A program made the translations under genes and the position numbers. Shown in pieces: positions 1 through 12,280 of a stretch of 64,000 bases of DNA. Numbering within the stretch: the stretch's first letter is position 1; the number at the start of each line of letters is the position of its first letter. This DNA comes from Warburgia ugandensis (Eukaryota; Streptophyta; Magnoliopsida; Canellales; Canellaceae), in contig CP141127.1 of NCBI GenBank assembly GCA_035236585.1, forward strand, positions 65,267,495 to 65,331,494, written 5' to 3'. The notes under the pieces are model-generated. The model searched no databases. It had not been told where the DNA came from and was given only the letters and a program-made list of their open reading frames with translations.

Positions 1-2570
1 GTCCTGGCTATGGAGACACACGTGGGATGCGTTCCGTACGTGCATCACATGCATGCGTCCCCGTGATGCTCAATTTGGATTATTTTATCCAAAAATTAAT
101 TCTAAATTGTTTATTCACTAAAATCTCCCTAATGAGAGCTACAAAGGTCCAAATCATGATTTGAGACATCCATTGAGTTCATCTCAACGATGCGGACCTA
201 AATTGATTAAATCACAAAATACTATTCAATAGCTTAGATCAGCTCGATCAATAGATGATCAGGCTTTAGAAACTAATTGTATACAACAAATATGAGATGA
301 TCTAGTGGATTAGAAGAATTGATCTCAAGTGATTGTTAAGAAAAATGATCTTGACCATTGATCTAATCATGTGCCTTAGGACAGGCTGATCAGAGAGTGA
401 TCTAACCGTCAGAATCGATGTGTAATCATGGATATACATGTAAATCACTAAACAAACATAGAGATTAGGTGGATCATGATGAAATTGATGATTAAATGTT
501 ACATGTAAGTAATAAAGAATGATGTAACAGTTGGATCATCTTCAAACTTCATAAGATGAATGGAATCGACCCTTTATTGATCAAGGGACACAAATTGAAT
601 GAATCATAACTCAGATTGATGATCAAAGATGATGGATGATTGTCTAGATGTTAGAAAAGCCAACATCTAGTCCAAGATTAGCTTAATTGAAGGTTAATCA
701 GATGATCTGGATCGTTAATCTAGGATGAACTACCAGATAAGAAAAATCATCACTTGGATTAACTTATTTTTGAGATTTAAGAATACCGAGTGATCGGATG
801 ACTTAGTGTGATTTATGATCTGACAGGTACGTCAGAGTGCGCCTACGTGCCTGATTGGAGTACTGTGCTTTTGAGGTAGGTCATTACGTTTGGAATTTTT
901 CATGATTTCATAGATCATTATGTATTATTTGGGAACCTTGAGGCATGTGTTTTACGCCCTATCATGTTTTCATTAAAATGTATTCATTAGACATATTTAA
1001 TATCATGACATCTTAATTTATACGATTATCGATGTTTTGACACATGACGGATGATATGTCATCATGCCTTTTGACTTGAGCTTATTGAGATTTATTCCAC
1101 ATAAAAGTTTCTATGGTTTATATCATGTTTTGCTATTTATGACTGGTGTTTCTACTCGGTGGGTACTATGTTAAGAGGGTTGTAAGATTGGCCACTCGCC
1201 CTTTAACTTTATGATAATTATGATTAGACACCAGCCCCAAAAGGGGGCAATGTACATAGGTGGTGGCATCATGTGTAATCCCCACTACAAGTCCATCCCC
1301 CCATGTGAGATGGAGGAAGTCTCCCATTTCGGTGTTGACAGGGAGCAGCAGCGATTAAGACCCTAGAGTGGTTGCCACTGCAGCATAGTAGCCCATATTG
1401 TTATTCTGTATGCTTGAGTGAAGCTTATATGGGCGTCCAAATGTGAGTGAGCTACCTAGTGTGCGAGCTACAAGTGAGAAACCTTGGGATCATATGTGGT
1501 TTTAATATATTGGGTGAAGCTTATGTGGGCGGCCAGATATGGCAGGCCTATGGGCTGAGTGAGCTACCTGGTGTGCGAGCTACAGGTTAGGAACCTGATA
1601 TTAGAATGAGTACTCATTACCAGTGATATGAGTGTAATGGACACTCTTAGGGCCTGATTATGCACTATGCCCTGTTCATCATGACATGCATTTATATTAT
1701 GATGTGGACACGGATTCTTATCTACTTTTGACGGACGCGTATCTATGTATTACTCATGTTTTGCATGCCATGGTGATTATATTTGATATTGTTTTATTGA
1801 GGGAAAAAGCATGCTTCAATTATTATTGTTTCTTTCAGACTTATGAGTTTTCATGCGTTATTCATTATGGATGCCTGATGATTCAACGTGCCTTGTAAAT
1901 AATTTACTCTATGAGAATCGCCATGATGTTGATATCTTATGCAAACTATTTTATCACCTGTTTTATTATCTGTAATCGCCTATACAAGCAATAGCTTGCT
2001 AAGGCATTGCTTTTGTTTGTAATGCCTTATATTTGGAGCTGATAGTGCTAAGGGAAAGCAAGTGGAGTAGCACTGACTAAGTGAGGACCAGGAGGACTAT
2101 CTGCCATCTAACACTTCAGAGACTGACTTGGTGTATATCTCTTTTACTTATGATTAGACTTCTTTTGGGCTGTAGAGAGACATTTTCTTATGTGGATGGT
2201 ATTGGACCCACGCTATTGTATACTGTATATATGCTTACACCTTTTTGTGTGCGGATATGGCGATCTTGGATGGAACCTTGGGGATTATGGATATTTTCAT
2301 TATTGTTACCTCTTTCATGATTGATGTCTTGATCAGACGTGGTTTTAAATTGAGCATGCTCCATGTATTGACGCTTTGGTTTTGTTTATCACTGTAGTTT
2401 TGGACTTGGATGACCCTCTGGGTTTTCATTTTGGGCATTTCCTTTGAAACAATTATGGTATTTATATTAAATGAGAGTTTTCTATATCAGGGATCTCGCC
2501 TATTTTATTAAACATAGTATTACTATATATATATATATTGCAAAAAGGTTTTAAAAAACTTGGGGTGTCA
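1..2570 (+). repeat. Partial LTR of a Tekay/Del-like Ty3-gypsy element (left end outside window)
   Basis: The order of blocks matches the complete LTRs at 15114-18009 and 22694-25661, although the sequence is clearly diverged. Around 130-200 there is a block with an 'agagcta' then 'gtccaaatc' pattern that also occurs at 16260. Around 1140-1420 lies the block with 'ctcggtgggtactatgt', matching 16870-17130. At 1979-1998 the box cctatacaagcaatagcttg matches the one near 17457. The right end reads ggggtgtca at 2562-2570. No primer-binding site follows, so this is a 3' LTR or a solo LTR. The left end and any target duplication are outside the window. Short ORFs here are chance frames. The first 800 bases are unusually dense in GATCA/TGATC words, a property of this LTR family. 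Confidence 0.75.
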
Positions 2571-3384
2571 GAATATAATAGCTCAAAGTACATATCATGG
2601 CATGGAGTAACTATAAAAGGAATAAACAATGATAAGGGTTCAAAAATAGGTAAGTAAAAAATAACACATCATAACATCTGGAAGGAAATATTGTGATAGT
2701 GGATCTTAATTGTCAATTTCATTCTATTATGGCTAGAACGGACAAAGGATTTCATTTGAATGCATAAAATGAAACAAGAAAAGCTTTAAAACATTTCGTT
2801 CAAAAATTCTGATTTTTTCACTCACGTCATCCGTTTTAGTCAAGATTCGTGTATTTAAGCCAAATTTCATATTTCTATCAAAAAATAAAAGATAAGTAGA
2901 AAATTCAAAAGAAAATAGAAAATTGAGGTTTTTGTTTTCTTTTACAAATCTACCCTTGTAAATTATATGGCTTGTCATCATGGAAGTGGATTAGGGGTAA
3001 TTTCACCACTTTAGTCAATTGGAAGGGTCAAACACATCAAAGAGTTTGAGGATTTATGGGTCTAAGACTAGATTTCTCTTCCACTATACAAAGGTTGAAG
3101 ATGATAAGTTTAGCCTCCATTCTTTGCATCTTTATCAAAACGTAACATGAAGTAGGTGAAACATTGAAATTAACAGTTAAATAGTAGATTCATTAACAAA
3201 AGCTACACAAGATGTCTCTATAACAATGTTCTTGAATGTTAAAAGCCGCATCTTAAGCCATTAACATGCAAAGAAATCCTAGCTTTTGCAAAAAGCTTCA
3301 ATTCTAGCTTATAAGAAGATATGAAGCTCAAATGACTTCTCTCCTTTTAATATTTTTTCATGGAATTTAGTGATAGCGCGCGCA

Positions 3385-3488
<104 letters not shown>

Positions 3489-3959
3489 TATAAGTTTTGA
3501 ATTTTGGGGGAAAGATGTGATTTTGTTCTCCCCCAATTGGGAAGAAATGTAATTATGGGCCATTTTTGGTGTTATATTTGAAAAAGACCATGACGGTCTT
3601 GTAAATCACGAAAACTAATTGCTAAGAAATGTGAGGAAGAAATCACAAATATTTTGGTAAAAGACTACGTTATCCTTACATAAACAAAATTCAATAAAAA
3701 AATAATTTATAAAAGCATTTTAGTCTAATCAAAATTGAGTTTAGAAAACAAATTTACCCTTGAAACCTAAGTTTATAAAGTTATATGGACATTCCAATTC
3801 TTGAAACTTTTTTTATTCTTTTAACATCAAATTAGAATTGAACCACATATAACTCCATTGATATTCCATCCTAAACCCCACTAACACATTCCTTAATGAG
3901 ATACTTGAACCTGTGATTTAAGGTGTTTATTCAACAAACTACTCAATTATTGAGGCATT

Positions 3960-4170
3960 TATGCTAGCAAGTGTATAAGTTAAAATTGCTCATTTTGTAC
4001 ACTTGCAATAAGCAAAAGCATAAAAGAAATAGTACAAATTATTTTCATTGGTATATTTTTATTAGTCAATCAAAAGTGAATACACATTTTCAACCCTTTG
4101 GGTTTTTAATTACATGTCAATAATAAAAGATAAAAGCTTTGAATATCAATCACATTTCTTGAGAGTGACC
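3960..4170 (+). repeat. Dispersed repeat shared with 40510-40690
   Basis: The words 'aaaagcataa', 'aatagtacaaa', 'cattggt' and 'caataaaagataaaa' occur in the same order and orientation here and at about 40510-40690. The second copy lies next to a minus-strand gypsy gag start (40422). Both are therefore probably leader or LTR sequence of one Athila/Tat-like family, but the family is an inference. Confidence 0.55.
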
Positions 4171-4344
4171 CTAAGAGATGGGATTTGTACTTCTGATGGT
4201 AATACTACTTCACTTTCGTAGAGAAGGGAGTTAGGGCTAGCTCCTATAGCAGTTTGAAAGGTGGTCCTATAAGACTAAAGAGATTCAAGAAATTTATGAT
4301 TCCAATGTTCCTAAAAAATTTAAATTTGCATTTGATCTAAATTA

Positions 4345-4785
4345 ATTCAAAAATCCTTTCTCCTTTTTCTTCTCTCCTTTCTCTCTCCTTCCCTTCCTTC
4401 TTCTTCCTCTTTCTCTCCCATTAGGTTTTCCTACGCATGTGTGTGTGTCGGGTTCAGAAACAAACTTGAACGGTCTAGTTTTGATTCACATAAGTGGGAG
4501 GGGGTTCCGTTATCAAAATGAACACCCCCTTTTAAATAAAAACCAATTTTTACTAAAATAATTTTCACCTTCAAAACATTATAATCTAAACTCTGATTTT
4601 AGTGTTCTTTATGTTATTGGATTTGTTTTCTAGAGAACAATCCACATTTTAAGGTTTTAGTGTTCAATTAGGTGTCTTTCAAAAGGTCAATTTTATGAAA
4701 CTTAAGACACAAGATTTTAAATTTGCATCTTATCAAAATTAATTTAGCAAATAAAGAGAGGTAAATTCTAAAGGATTAATTTATT
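4345..4785 (-). repeat. Inverted LTR fragment (third copy of the 6719-9716 family)
   Basis: Reads as the reverse complement of the first 450 or so bases of the LTR at 6719. The shared landmarks are a pyrimidine-rich run at 4360-4420, 'cccattaggt', 'agtgggaggggg', 'gacacaa.attttaaatttgcat' and 'aaggtcaatt'. The same landmarks occur in the same orientation at about 11840-12260. Only the LTR-start portion is present. Confidence 0.75.
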
Positions 4786-5387
4786 GGAGTGAGTTTGTAG
4801 GAATTATAAATGACTTTTGGTAGATGCAATCATGAAATAAATCATTAGTTAAGGGAAACTTATTGATGAGGAAAAGGATGAGGATGTTAAATTTAATTAT
4901 AAGGATTCATTTAACTTTATTGTAGAAGTGTTTTCCAAGCAAGAAGTATTAGATATTCCAATGAAGTTGGAGATGACATGTTAAAAAGATTAATAGAACA
5001 ATGATGAAAATGAACCATTGAAACAAAATTAAGGAAATCACAGATCTAATACAATTAAAGAAACTAGACATAGACTGAGTCTAGATATCATAAACAAAAG
5101 ATCTTTGGATTATTACCATCAAATTAAAATTGAGTTAGTTTGTAATGGAAGGATTAGACAAGATTGAGATAGCAATTTTTATAGCTAGATTGTCGAAGGA
5201 AGAAGATTAAGTACAGCACATAGGGACGAACAGTGATCTTATTCCAAGGAAATATGAGCATCACAAAGGCTTGTGTTATTTCGCTATAAAGGCAAAGCAA
5301 CACTTCTCTAAGGAATGCTGAATTTTTCTTAGTAAGTGTGATTTTGGAAAAGGTTACGAAGTCACAAATTTAGAAAATAGATATGGT

Positions 5388-5600
5388 TTGAGAGTTTTAA
5401 GACATTTTCCTAAAGGGCTTCCTGGATTACTGTTGCATGGAGATATTGATGTTATAATTGAGTTAGTGTCAGGCATAGCTCCAAAATTTAAGGCGTCATA
5501 TCAAATGACTCCAATTGAGTTGAAAGAGCTCAAGAGCTGCCTACATGAATTATTGGATAGGGATTTCATTAGACCCAGTGGATCTCCCCAAGGGTGCTAA
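5388..5600 (+). pseudogene. RT amino-terminal fragment (Ty3-gypsy)
   Basis: A 70-residue open piece aligns by eye with the start of the pol RT region at 19850-20075. It has 'FPKGLPGLL' for the family's F-P-E-E-L-P-G-L, then 'YQMTPIELKELK' for [12 protein letters not shown], and '[15 protein letters not shown]' for [15 protein letters not shown]. It ends at a stop where the family continues into the catalytic palm, so no RT active site is present. Confidence 0.8.
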
Positions 5601-6700
5601 TCCTCTTTGTGAAGGACGAATCAATGTAGCTATCATTGTACAATTATTTCAAGCTTTTTAGGGATTGCATCACCCTTGATCTCATTGATAAGGAGGCATG
5701 CTACGAGTGATGCTTGCAAGGTGAGCCTTCAAGAGCTAAAGAGGAGACTCATCTCTACACCCGTTTTAATACTATCTTAAACAATGGTAGATACATGGAT
5801 TTTTTTAGGTCTCTAACAAGGAATTTGGAGAGTTGTCGATGTAGCATGGATAACATTAGCATGGATTGTTGTAATTACCCTTACCTATATTATACTTATG
5901 TAATACATGGACTTCACTCCTCCTTGGATTTGAGATGCGATGGTGACTTGTATTTTAATATGAGACTATTTCTTTACATGTAATCGAAGTTTGATTCATG
6001 ATTTATACTCATGAGTAGCTGATGAGGGTAGCCAATGAGGACAACTAATAAGAGCAAGGGCAATTGACACTAGTAGGCTTCTAGGTGGCATGCTTCTAGG
6101 TGCTCATAGTATGGTCATGGTGTGGGATAAGATGATTGGCATGAGTTGTCTATGTTATGAGCTGATATGCTCTAAATTGACCTAATTTGGATTCGTCTAC
6201 CTAATAGGCCAATATGTTTTATGTTGATTTATCATGTATATGTTTATTTTATGAATTTATATGCTCTGAGTTGATATGACATGGAATTGCCTATTTTATG
6301 AGCTGACATGCCCTGAGATATTTGGGCAAGGATTTGTTCTTTTGAGATGCTATTTCAATATCTCTTTATTTTATTGCTGATTTATGATTTTGATGGTTGA
6401 GTATCAGAGTGCGTAGTGAAAGCGGCTCTTTTATTGCCAAAAGCAAATAGAAAAACTATGTTAATAAACATCGTAAATGTTTAGACTTTAAAGTTGAAAT
6501 CATAAAATTCAAGGTTCCATTAATTAAAGAGTTGCAAGATTTAGAATGGAATGAAAGAACAAAGATGCCTCTTTGATTGAGCCTCCCTTTTAGGAATAAT
6601 TTAGTTAAAGTGACCATATGGAATTGAAGTATTTGATGAGATGAGGATGTACCTATAATTGTTGAAAGATGACATGACAATAATTTCAAGGACAAAATTC

Positions 6701-6718
6701 TTGTAAGGGGTGGAAGAA
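6701..6718 (+). promoter_or_regulatory. Polypurine tract of the relic element
   Basis: The sequence ttgtaaggggtggaagaa directly precedes the LTR start TGTAATAATCC at 6719. This is the position of the plus-strand primer in LTR retrotransposons and resembles the tract at 22681-22693. Confidence 0.65.
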
Positions 6719-9716
6719 TGTAATAATCCTAATTTAAAATTCCTTTTCAAATGATTCCTGAATTAATTGATAAAATGTAAATTTAAAATTTTGTGTCTTA
6801 AGTTCCATAAAATTGACTTTCTGAAAGATATCTAATTGAACCCCAAAACCTTAAAATTTGTATTGCACTCATGAAAACTAATCCAACAACATAACAAACA
6901 CTGAAATCAAAGTTTGGATGAGAAAGTTATGATCTTTTAAAGATGGAAATTATTTTAATAAAAAGAGAGATTTTAATTTAGAGGGGTTCCATTTTGATAA
7001 TGGAACCCCTCCCCCAACTTAAGTGAATGGAAAACAGACTGTTTAGGTTTGTTCCCAAGCCTGACACACACATGCATGCAGAGGAAAACCCAATGGGAGA
7101 GAGAGGAAGAAGAAGGAAAGAGGAAGAAGGAGAGAGAGTAAGAAGGAAAAAAAAAGGTCACCGGAGAGGGGCCGCCACACCAAGGAGAAAGGAAGTAGGG
7201 TTTTGGCTACTAGAGTTACAGGCCATTGTTGGAGACAATGCCAGCTTGGATTAGATATTCAAGCTTATCATCATACTCAATACAAAGGGAAGAACTAACC
7301 CCAAAGGAAAAACAGTGAGCCATGTTGTTCTTGGCCTTCGATCGGAGAGGGAACTGACATGCAACAGAGATTTGAAGACCATTGTTGAAAAATGATGATC
7401 AATCCATTGAAGAATGAAGGTCAGAGACATGCCTAGGAGGTAGATCTGTAAAGCCCAACATGTGAAATTCATTTTTGAGCTAGATCCGTACTATTCATGC
7501 TAGATCTAAGTTTTTTTTTTTTTTTTTTTATGATCTGACCATTGATTTTTAAATCCATGCTTGGACAAACTTAAATTATTCTTATTTAACTTAGATTTAG
7601 TTCAGATTTGTCAATCTAGAATGGAAATCGACTGGACAATCTTAGTCCTCCGAATGGGTACTACTGACATTATAACTTTGTGATGTGTGACCGATGATCA
7701 GATGCCACATATGACTTCCTTGACCTTAAATTGAATAGAATATGGTAAAAATTGTAAAATTTGGATAGACATCGATTGGGTGATCTTAGCCATCATATCA
7801 AATAGTAAAAGAATAAGGACTTGGTGATGCCTAATTGGTGATCAAATGGTACCATTGTGTTGCTTGGCCTTCAATTAATAAAGATACTCTAAAAAATCTT
7901 CTGATCAGAGTGCTAATTATAAAAAAAAAATTAACTGTTCAGATCAAGGACAAATTGGAAAACTAAAAAATTTAATCCTCATATTAATCATATTTAGAGA
8001 TACTATAATTCCCAAAACATCAAATATGTTTGAGGTCAAATTCTAAGAAATTGGACGGTGTGATGAGTTAAGAATTTAAAATAAGATCACCACGAAATGG
8101 TTGGGACATGGAATTATAAATTTGGATTGTTGATTAATAATCAACATCATAGATTTGGTAAGCAATGACTTGATGGAAGTCGAATAGGTGAGCCATGGAT
8201 GGAATAGAGATCAATAGCTTAAACAGCTGAGATCGTGCAATTTTGATGGTTGATTAGTGATGAATCACTAAAACATAATGGTCTCACAATTAACAGATAA
8301 TCTAGACCGTCAAGTCAGTGTTAGAATAGATACCTTTTATAATTATTAATATATCACTTGACATTGACAAATGGATGTTGTGCTAGGTGGGTTTTGGACT
8401 GATCATCCCCCTCCAAAACTTTATGTGTGAGATATTTAGCTAAAAAAGGTCAAGTCTAGGTTACGATGACATCATGGACAAGGTCATGGCCTAATACACT
8501 GTGTATCCATTGCTTGCACAATATATGGAGTCTATCTGCTTAGTATTGATGTGGTAACTATGGACTTGATTGGGTCTTATCCATTGCACATAGGGTCTAT
8601 TATTTTGAGAGGTGTATCTATAGAGTGATAGTGCAGGTGTGGGCACCCTGAGACTTTAGGTCTATAATAAGTACTCATGACGAAAGACAAATAGCTAGAT
8701 TTCGAATGATTCTAAACTCGGAATACCTCGAGGAGGTTATGATAGTACTATCTATATATACTTATTTAGATACAAGGATTATATTTAAGCATTTCATGAT
8801 TTAAGTGCTTATTGTCTATTGATTTTTTATGATGATTCATTTTCTAATTTGGATGAGTATCTTTATGAGATGATGCATGGCATGAGTTGTGATGATTATT
8901 CATGCTTTGTAAAATATCTTGCAAAGGTTCTTATTATTTTTGAAACAATATGCAACTAAAATGGTTTGGCATGACATTGATTTGAAATGCATATTTGAGA
9001 TTTTAGAGTTTATTGTACTGCTCTTTATGAATCACATTTTACAAAACTACATAACATGTGATTGGGAACTTGTTTTAGATTAAAACTATGAAAATTTTAT
9101 GTATTTATAATGAAACTACCTACACAAGCATAAGCTTGCTAAGACATTGTAAATTATTTACAATGTCTTAGGTTTGAAGAAATAAGACAGCGGAGTATAA
9201 GACTGTCCAAGAGATAATAAGACAAGAATAGAGTAGGTAATGTTAAATGTGTACAACCTAGTTGAGATTATTGAGAATTGATGTAGTAGGTTGATTTAAT
9301 ATGACTTGTGGTTTATGAACATGTCAACATGGAAATTGAAATTATGGTTGTCTGGATTGATCCTGGTCATGAATTGTTCTTTTTATTTTAGTTAAAAACT
9401 TGATTTTAAAACTGTATACATTTAAATTATGTATGCATGTGATTGGATGGAGACAAAGTCTCCTTTATGATTTTTTTATTATATGCTATTTATCAGGGAC
9501 TTCACAACGCATGTGTAAAATGCACAAGTCTAATTTTTGGTAGAAATGTAGAGCTTATTTCTTTGAAAATCCTAATTTTTAGAAAGAGACAAATGACACT
9601 CAGGATTTTTAAGTCTTCTCATGAAAATGTTTTCCCCTATTTGTTTTCTAAACTCGGGGACCCACAAGTGTAAAAGATCTTATGAAAAAAGTGTTATAAA
9701 AACCCAGTATGTTATA
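6719..9716 (+). repeat. Complete LTR of the relic chromovirus (copy A)
   Basis: Starts TGTAATAATCC just after a polypurine tract and ends ...TGTTATA just before a primer-binding site. It is 2998 bases long, similar to the 2.9-3.0 kb LTRs at 15114 and 22694. The box 'cacaagcataagcttgct' near 9122 is the counterpart of the one at 17460. Compared with the inverted copy B, about 390 bases are missing around 8370. A T-run of about 20 lies at 7509. Being bounded by a polypurine tract on the left and a primer site on the right means this LTR serves as the 3' LTR of one interior and the 5' LTR of another. Confidence 0.8.
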
Positions 9717-9718
9717 GT

Positions 9719-9730
9719 TGGTATCAAAGC
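9719..9730 (+). promoter_or_regulatory. Primer-binding site, initiator-Met tRNA type (one mismatch)
   Basis: TGGTATCAAAGC, the plant initiator-Met primer complement TGGTATCAGAGC with one G-to-A change, starts two bases after the LTR end. The leader that follows (to about 9842) resembles that at 18025 onward. Confidence 0.75.
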
Positions 9731-9842
9731 CTAGTCAATCCTTTTATAGCTAGTCCAACATATCCAAAGTCATGTAACATTAATCAATGAATGTTGGTTA
9801 ATGTGGCATGAGTTACATAGATAACTCATATAAGTAATGTAT

Positions 9843-12280
9843 ATCAATAAGTATATATAGACAATATTATTGAACCTCCTCTAGGTATCGCTAATGTAGA
9901 ACCACTCAAAATTTGGCAATTTGTCATTGGTCAGTAGTACTCATTATAGACCTAAAGTCTCAGGGTGCCATATACTTGTGCTATCATGCTATAGATACAC
10001 CTCTCAAAATAATGGACCCTTAATGCGACAGACAAGACTCGATCAAGTCCGTGACTATCATGTCGATACCAAGTGGATAGACTCCTTATATCGTGTGAAC
10101 AATGGGTACATAGTGCCTCAGCCATGACCTTGCTCACGATGTCATCGTAACTTAGATTTAGCCTTTTCAGGCTAGGTATCTCACATATCAAGTTTCGAAG
10201 GGGGATGATTAGTCGTTAACCCTCCTAGCACAGCATTCACTGGGCTGCCATATTCCCTCTATAACATAATAATACTAGACATCATCAAATGGATATAACA
10301 TATAAAACCATAGAAATCCTTACACCAATGAAATCATGCAAATCAAATCTCATGGCAAGATATAGCCATGTAAAAGCAACCCTCATAAGGGTAGTGTTTG
10401 AGGATTCCACACTCCTCATCATTTCATAAATCATGAATTCAATGTATTTTCAAATACATTTTCATAAAACAAGTTTTGAACCTTTTAATAACTCAACATG
10501 GCATTAAAAATCAATATATTGCATTAAATACAAGTATGATCAACAGTATAAAATTAGAAATCTCATGAATTGCTATTTTCAAACATAATGGACTAATTAT
10601 CATCAATGTTTCATGTTTTATAGAAAAGCACATCGAGGTTAAAACTACCTACCTCATTTGTCGTGCTTCTCAGCTTATTTATGTCCCCTCTTCGACTTAA
10701 CTTATTGATCACCTAATCATGTCAATATTCCATGTTCCATGTCAATGTCAAGTCATATATTAACAATTATAAAAGGAATCTATTGTAACCTTGGCTTGAT
10801 AGTCAAGATCATCTGTTAATTGTGGTAGCATTAGAATTTAGTGATTCATCACTAATCAACCACCAAAATTGCATGATCTTAACCATTTAGACTATTGATA
10901 TGTGTTTTCATCCATGGTTCATCGATTCAACTTCCACCAAGTCCTTGATTACTAAATCTGTGATGTTGATTGTCAATCAACAATCCTGATTTATAATTCC
11001 ATGTCCCAACCATTTCGTGATGATCTTATTTGCAATTCTCAAATCATCACACCATCAGATTTCCTAGAATGTTTGACCTTAAACATATTTGATATTTTGG
11101 GAATTATAGTACCTCTAAATCTGATTAATATGAGTATCAAAATTTTTAATTTTCCAATCTATCCTTGCTCTAAATATTCAATTTTCCAATAATTAGCACT
11201 CTAATCATAAGATTTTTCAAAGTACCTTTACTAATTGAAGGTCAGGTAACACAATGGTAAAATTTGATCATCGATCAAGTGTCGCCAGGTCCCTATTCTT
11301 TTACTATTTGATTGAACAATGGAGATTGCCCAATCGATGTCTATCCAAATTTTACAATTTTTGTCATATTCTATTCAATTAAAGGTCAAGGAGTCATTTA
11401 TGACATTTGATCATCGATCACACATCACAAAGTTACAACGTCAATAGTACTCGATCTGACGACTGAGACTATCCAATCAATGGTCAGATCATTAGAAAAA
11501 GAGAGAGAGAGAAACTTAGATCTATCATGAACAATACAAATCTAGCTAAAAAATGAATATCATGAGTTGGGTTTTACAAATCTACCTCGTGGCCTTCATT
11601 CTTCAATGAATTAATCATCATTTTTCAACAATGGTCTTCGATTCTCCATTGCACATGAGGTCACTCTCTGATCTAAGGCCAAGAACGACATGGATCACTG
11701 TTTTTCCTTTGGATAGGATGATTAGCTCAAATCTCTAATTCGAGTCAACATCGTCTCAGGCAACTTGTAACTCCAGTAGCCAAAACCCTATTTCCTTTCT
11801 CCTCAATGTAATACGCTCTCTCCGGTGACTTGTTTTTCCTTCATATTCTCCTTCCCTTCCTTCTTTCTCTTTCCTTCTTCTTCCTCTCTCTCCCATTAGG
11901 TCTTCCTCTGCATGCATGTGTGTGTTGAGTTCAGGAACAGACTTTGAATGGTCAGTTTTTAATTCACTTAAGTGGGAGGGGGGATCATTATCAAAATGGA
12001 CTCCCCTTTTAAATAAAAATTTCTTCTTCTTCTTTTTACTAAAATAATTTCCACTTTCAAAAGGTCATAACTTTGTCATTTGAACTCTAATTTTAGTGTT
12101 CCTTATGTCGTTAGATTTAATTTCTCAAGTACAATTTAAATTTTAAGGTTTTGAGGTTTAGTTAGGCACTTTCAAAAGGTCAATTCGGTGAAACTTAAGA
12201 CACAAATTTTTAAATTTGCATTTTATCAAAAATAACTCAGAAAATATTTGAAAAGAAATTTAAAAATTAGGGTTATAATA
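9843..12280 (-). repeat. Inverted LTR copy (copy B) of the relic chromovirus
   Basis: Reverse complement of copy A from about 8765 back to 6719. Landmarks include the reverse complements of 'ccctgagactttaggtctat' (9951-9970), 'gagaggtgtatctatag', 'catcccccttcgaaact' and the LTR-start block at 11840-12270. It ends 'attagggttataata', a decayed reverse complement of the TGTAATAATCC start. It retains about 390 bases (10250-10680) missing from copy A, including a reverse-complement 'gaggtaggt' box also present at 16460. The corresponding last kilobase of copy A (8766-9716) is absent. Short ORFs inside are not supported. Confidence 0.8.

Larger units (their letters stand above)
4786..6718 (+). pseudogene. 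Gutted Ty3-gypsy chromovirus interior
   Basis: About 1.9 kb sits where a 4.7 kb gag-pol interior would be expected. Two coding remnants are readable. An RT amino-terminal piece is at 5388-5600. A carboxy-terminal tail at about 6470-6660 resembles the chromodomain region at 22490-22640, because 'LVKV' followed by a tryptophan and an acidic patch can still be read. The segment ends in the tail sequence 'tttcaaggacaaaattct' plus a purine tract immediately before an LTR, the same design as at 22660-22693. Stops and frameshifts are everywhere; it cannot encode a working protein. Confidence 0.7.
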
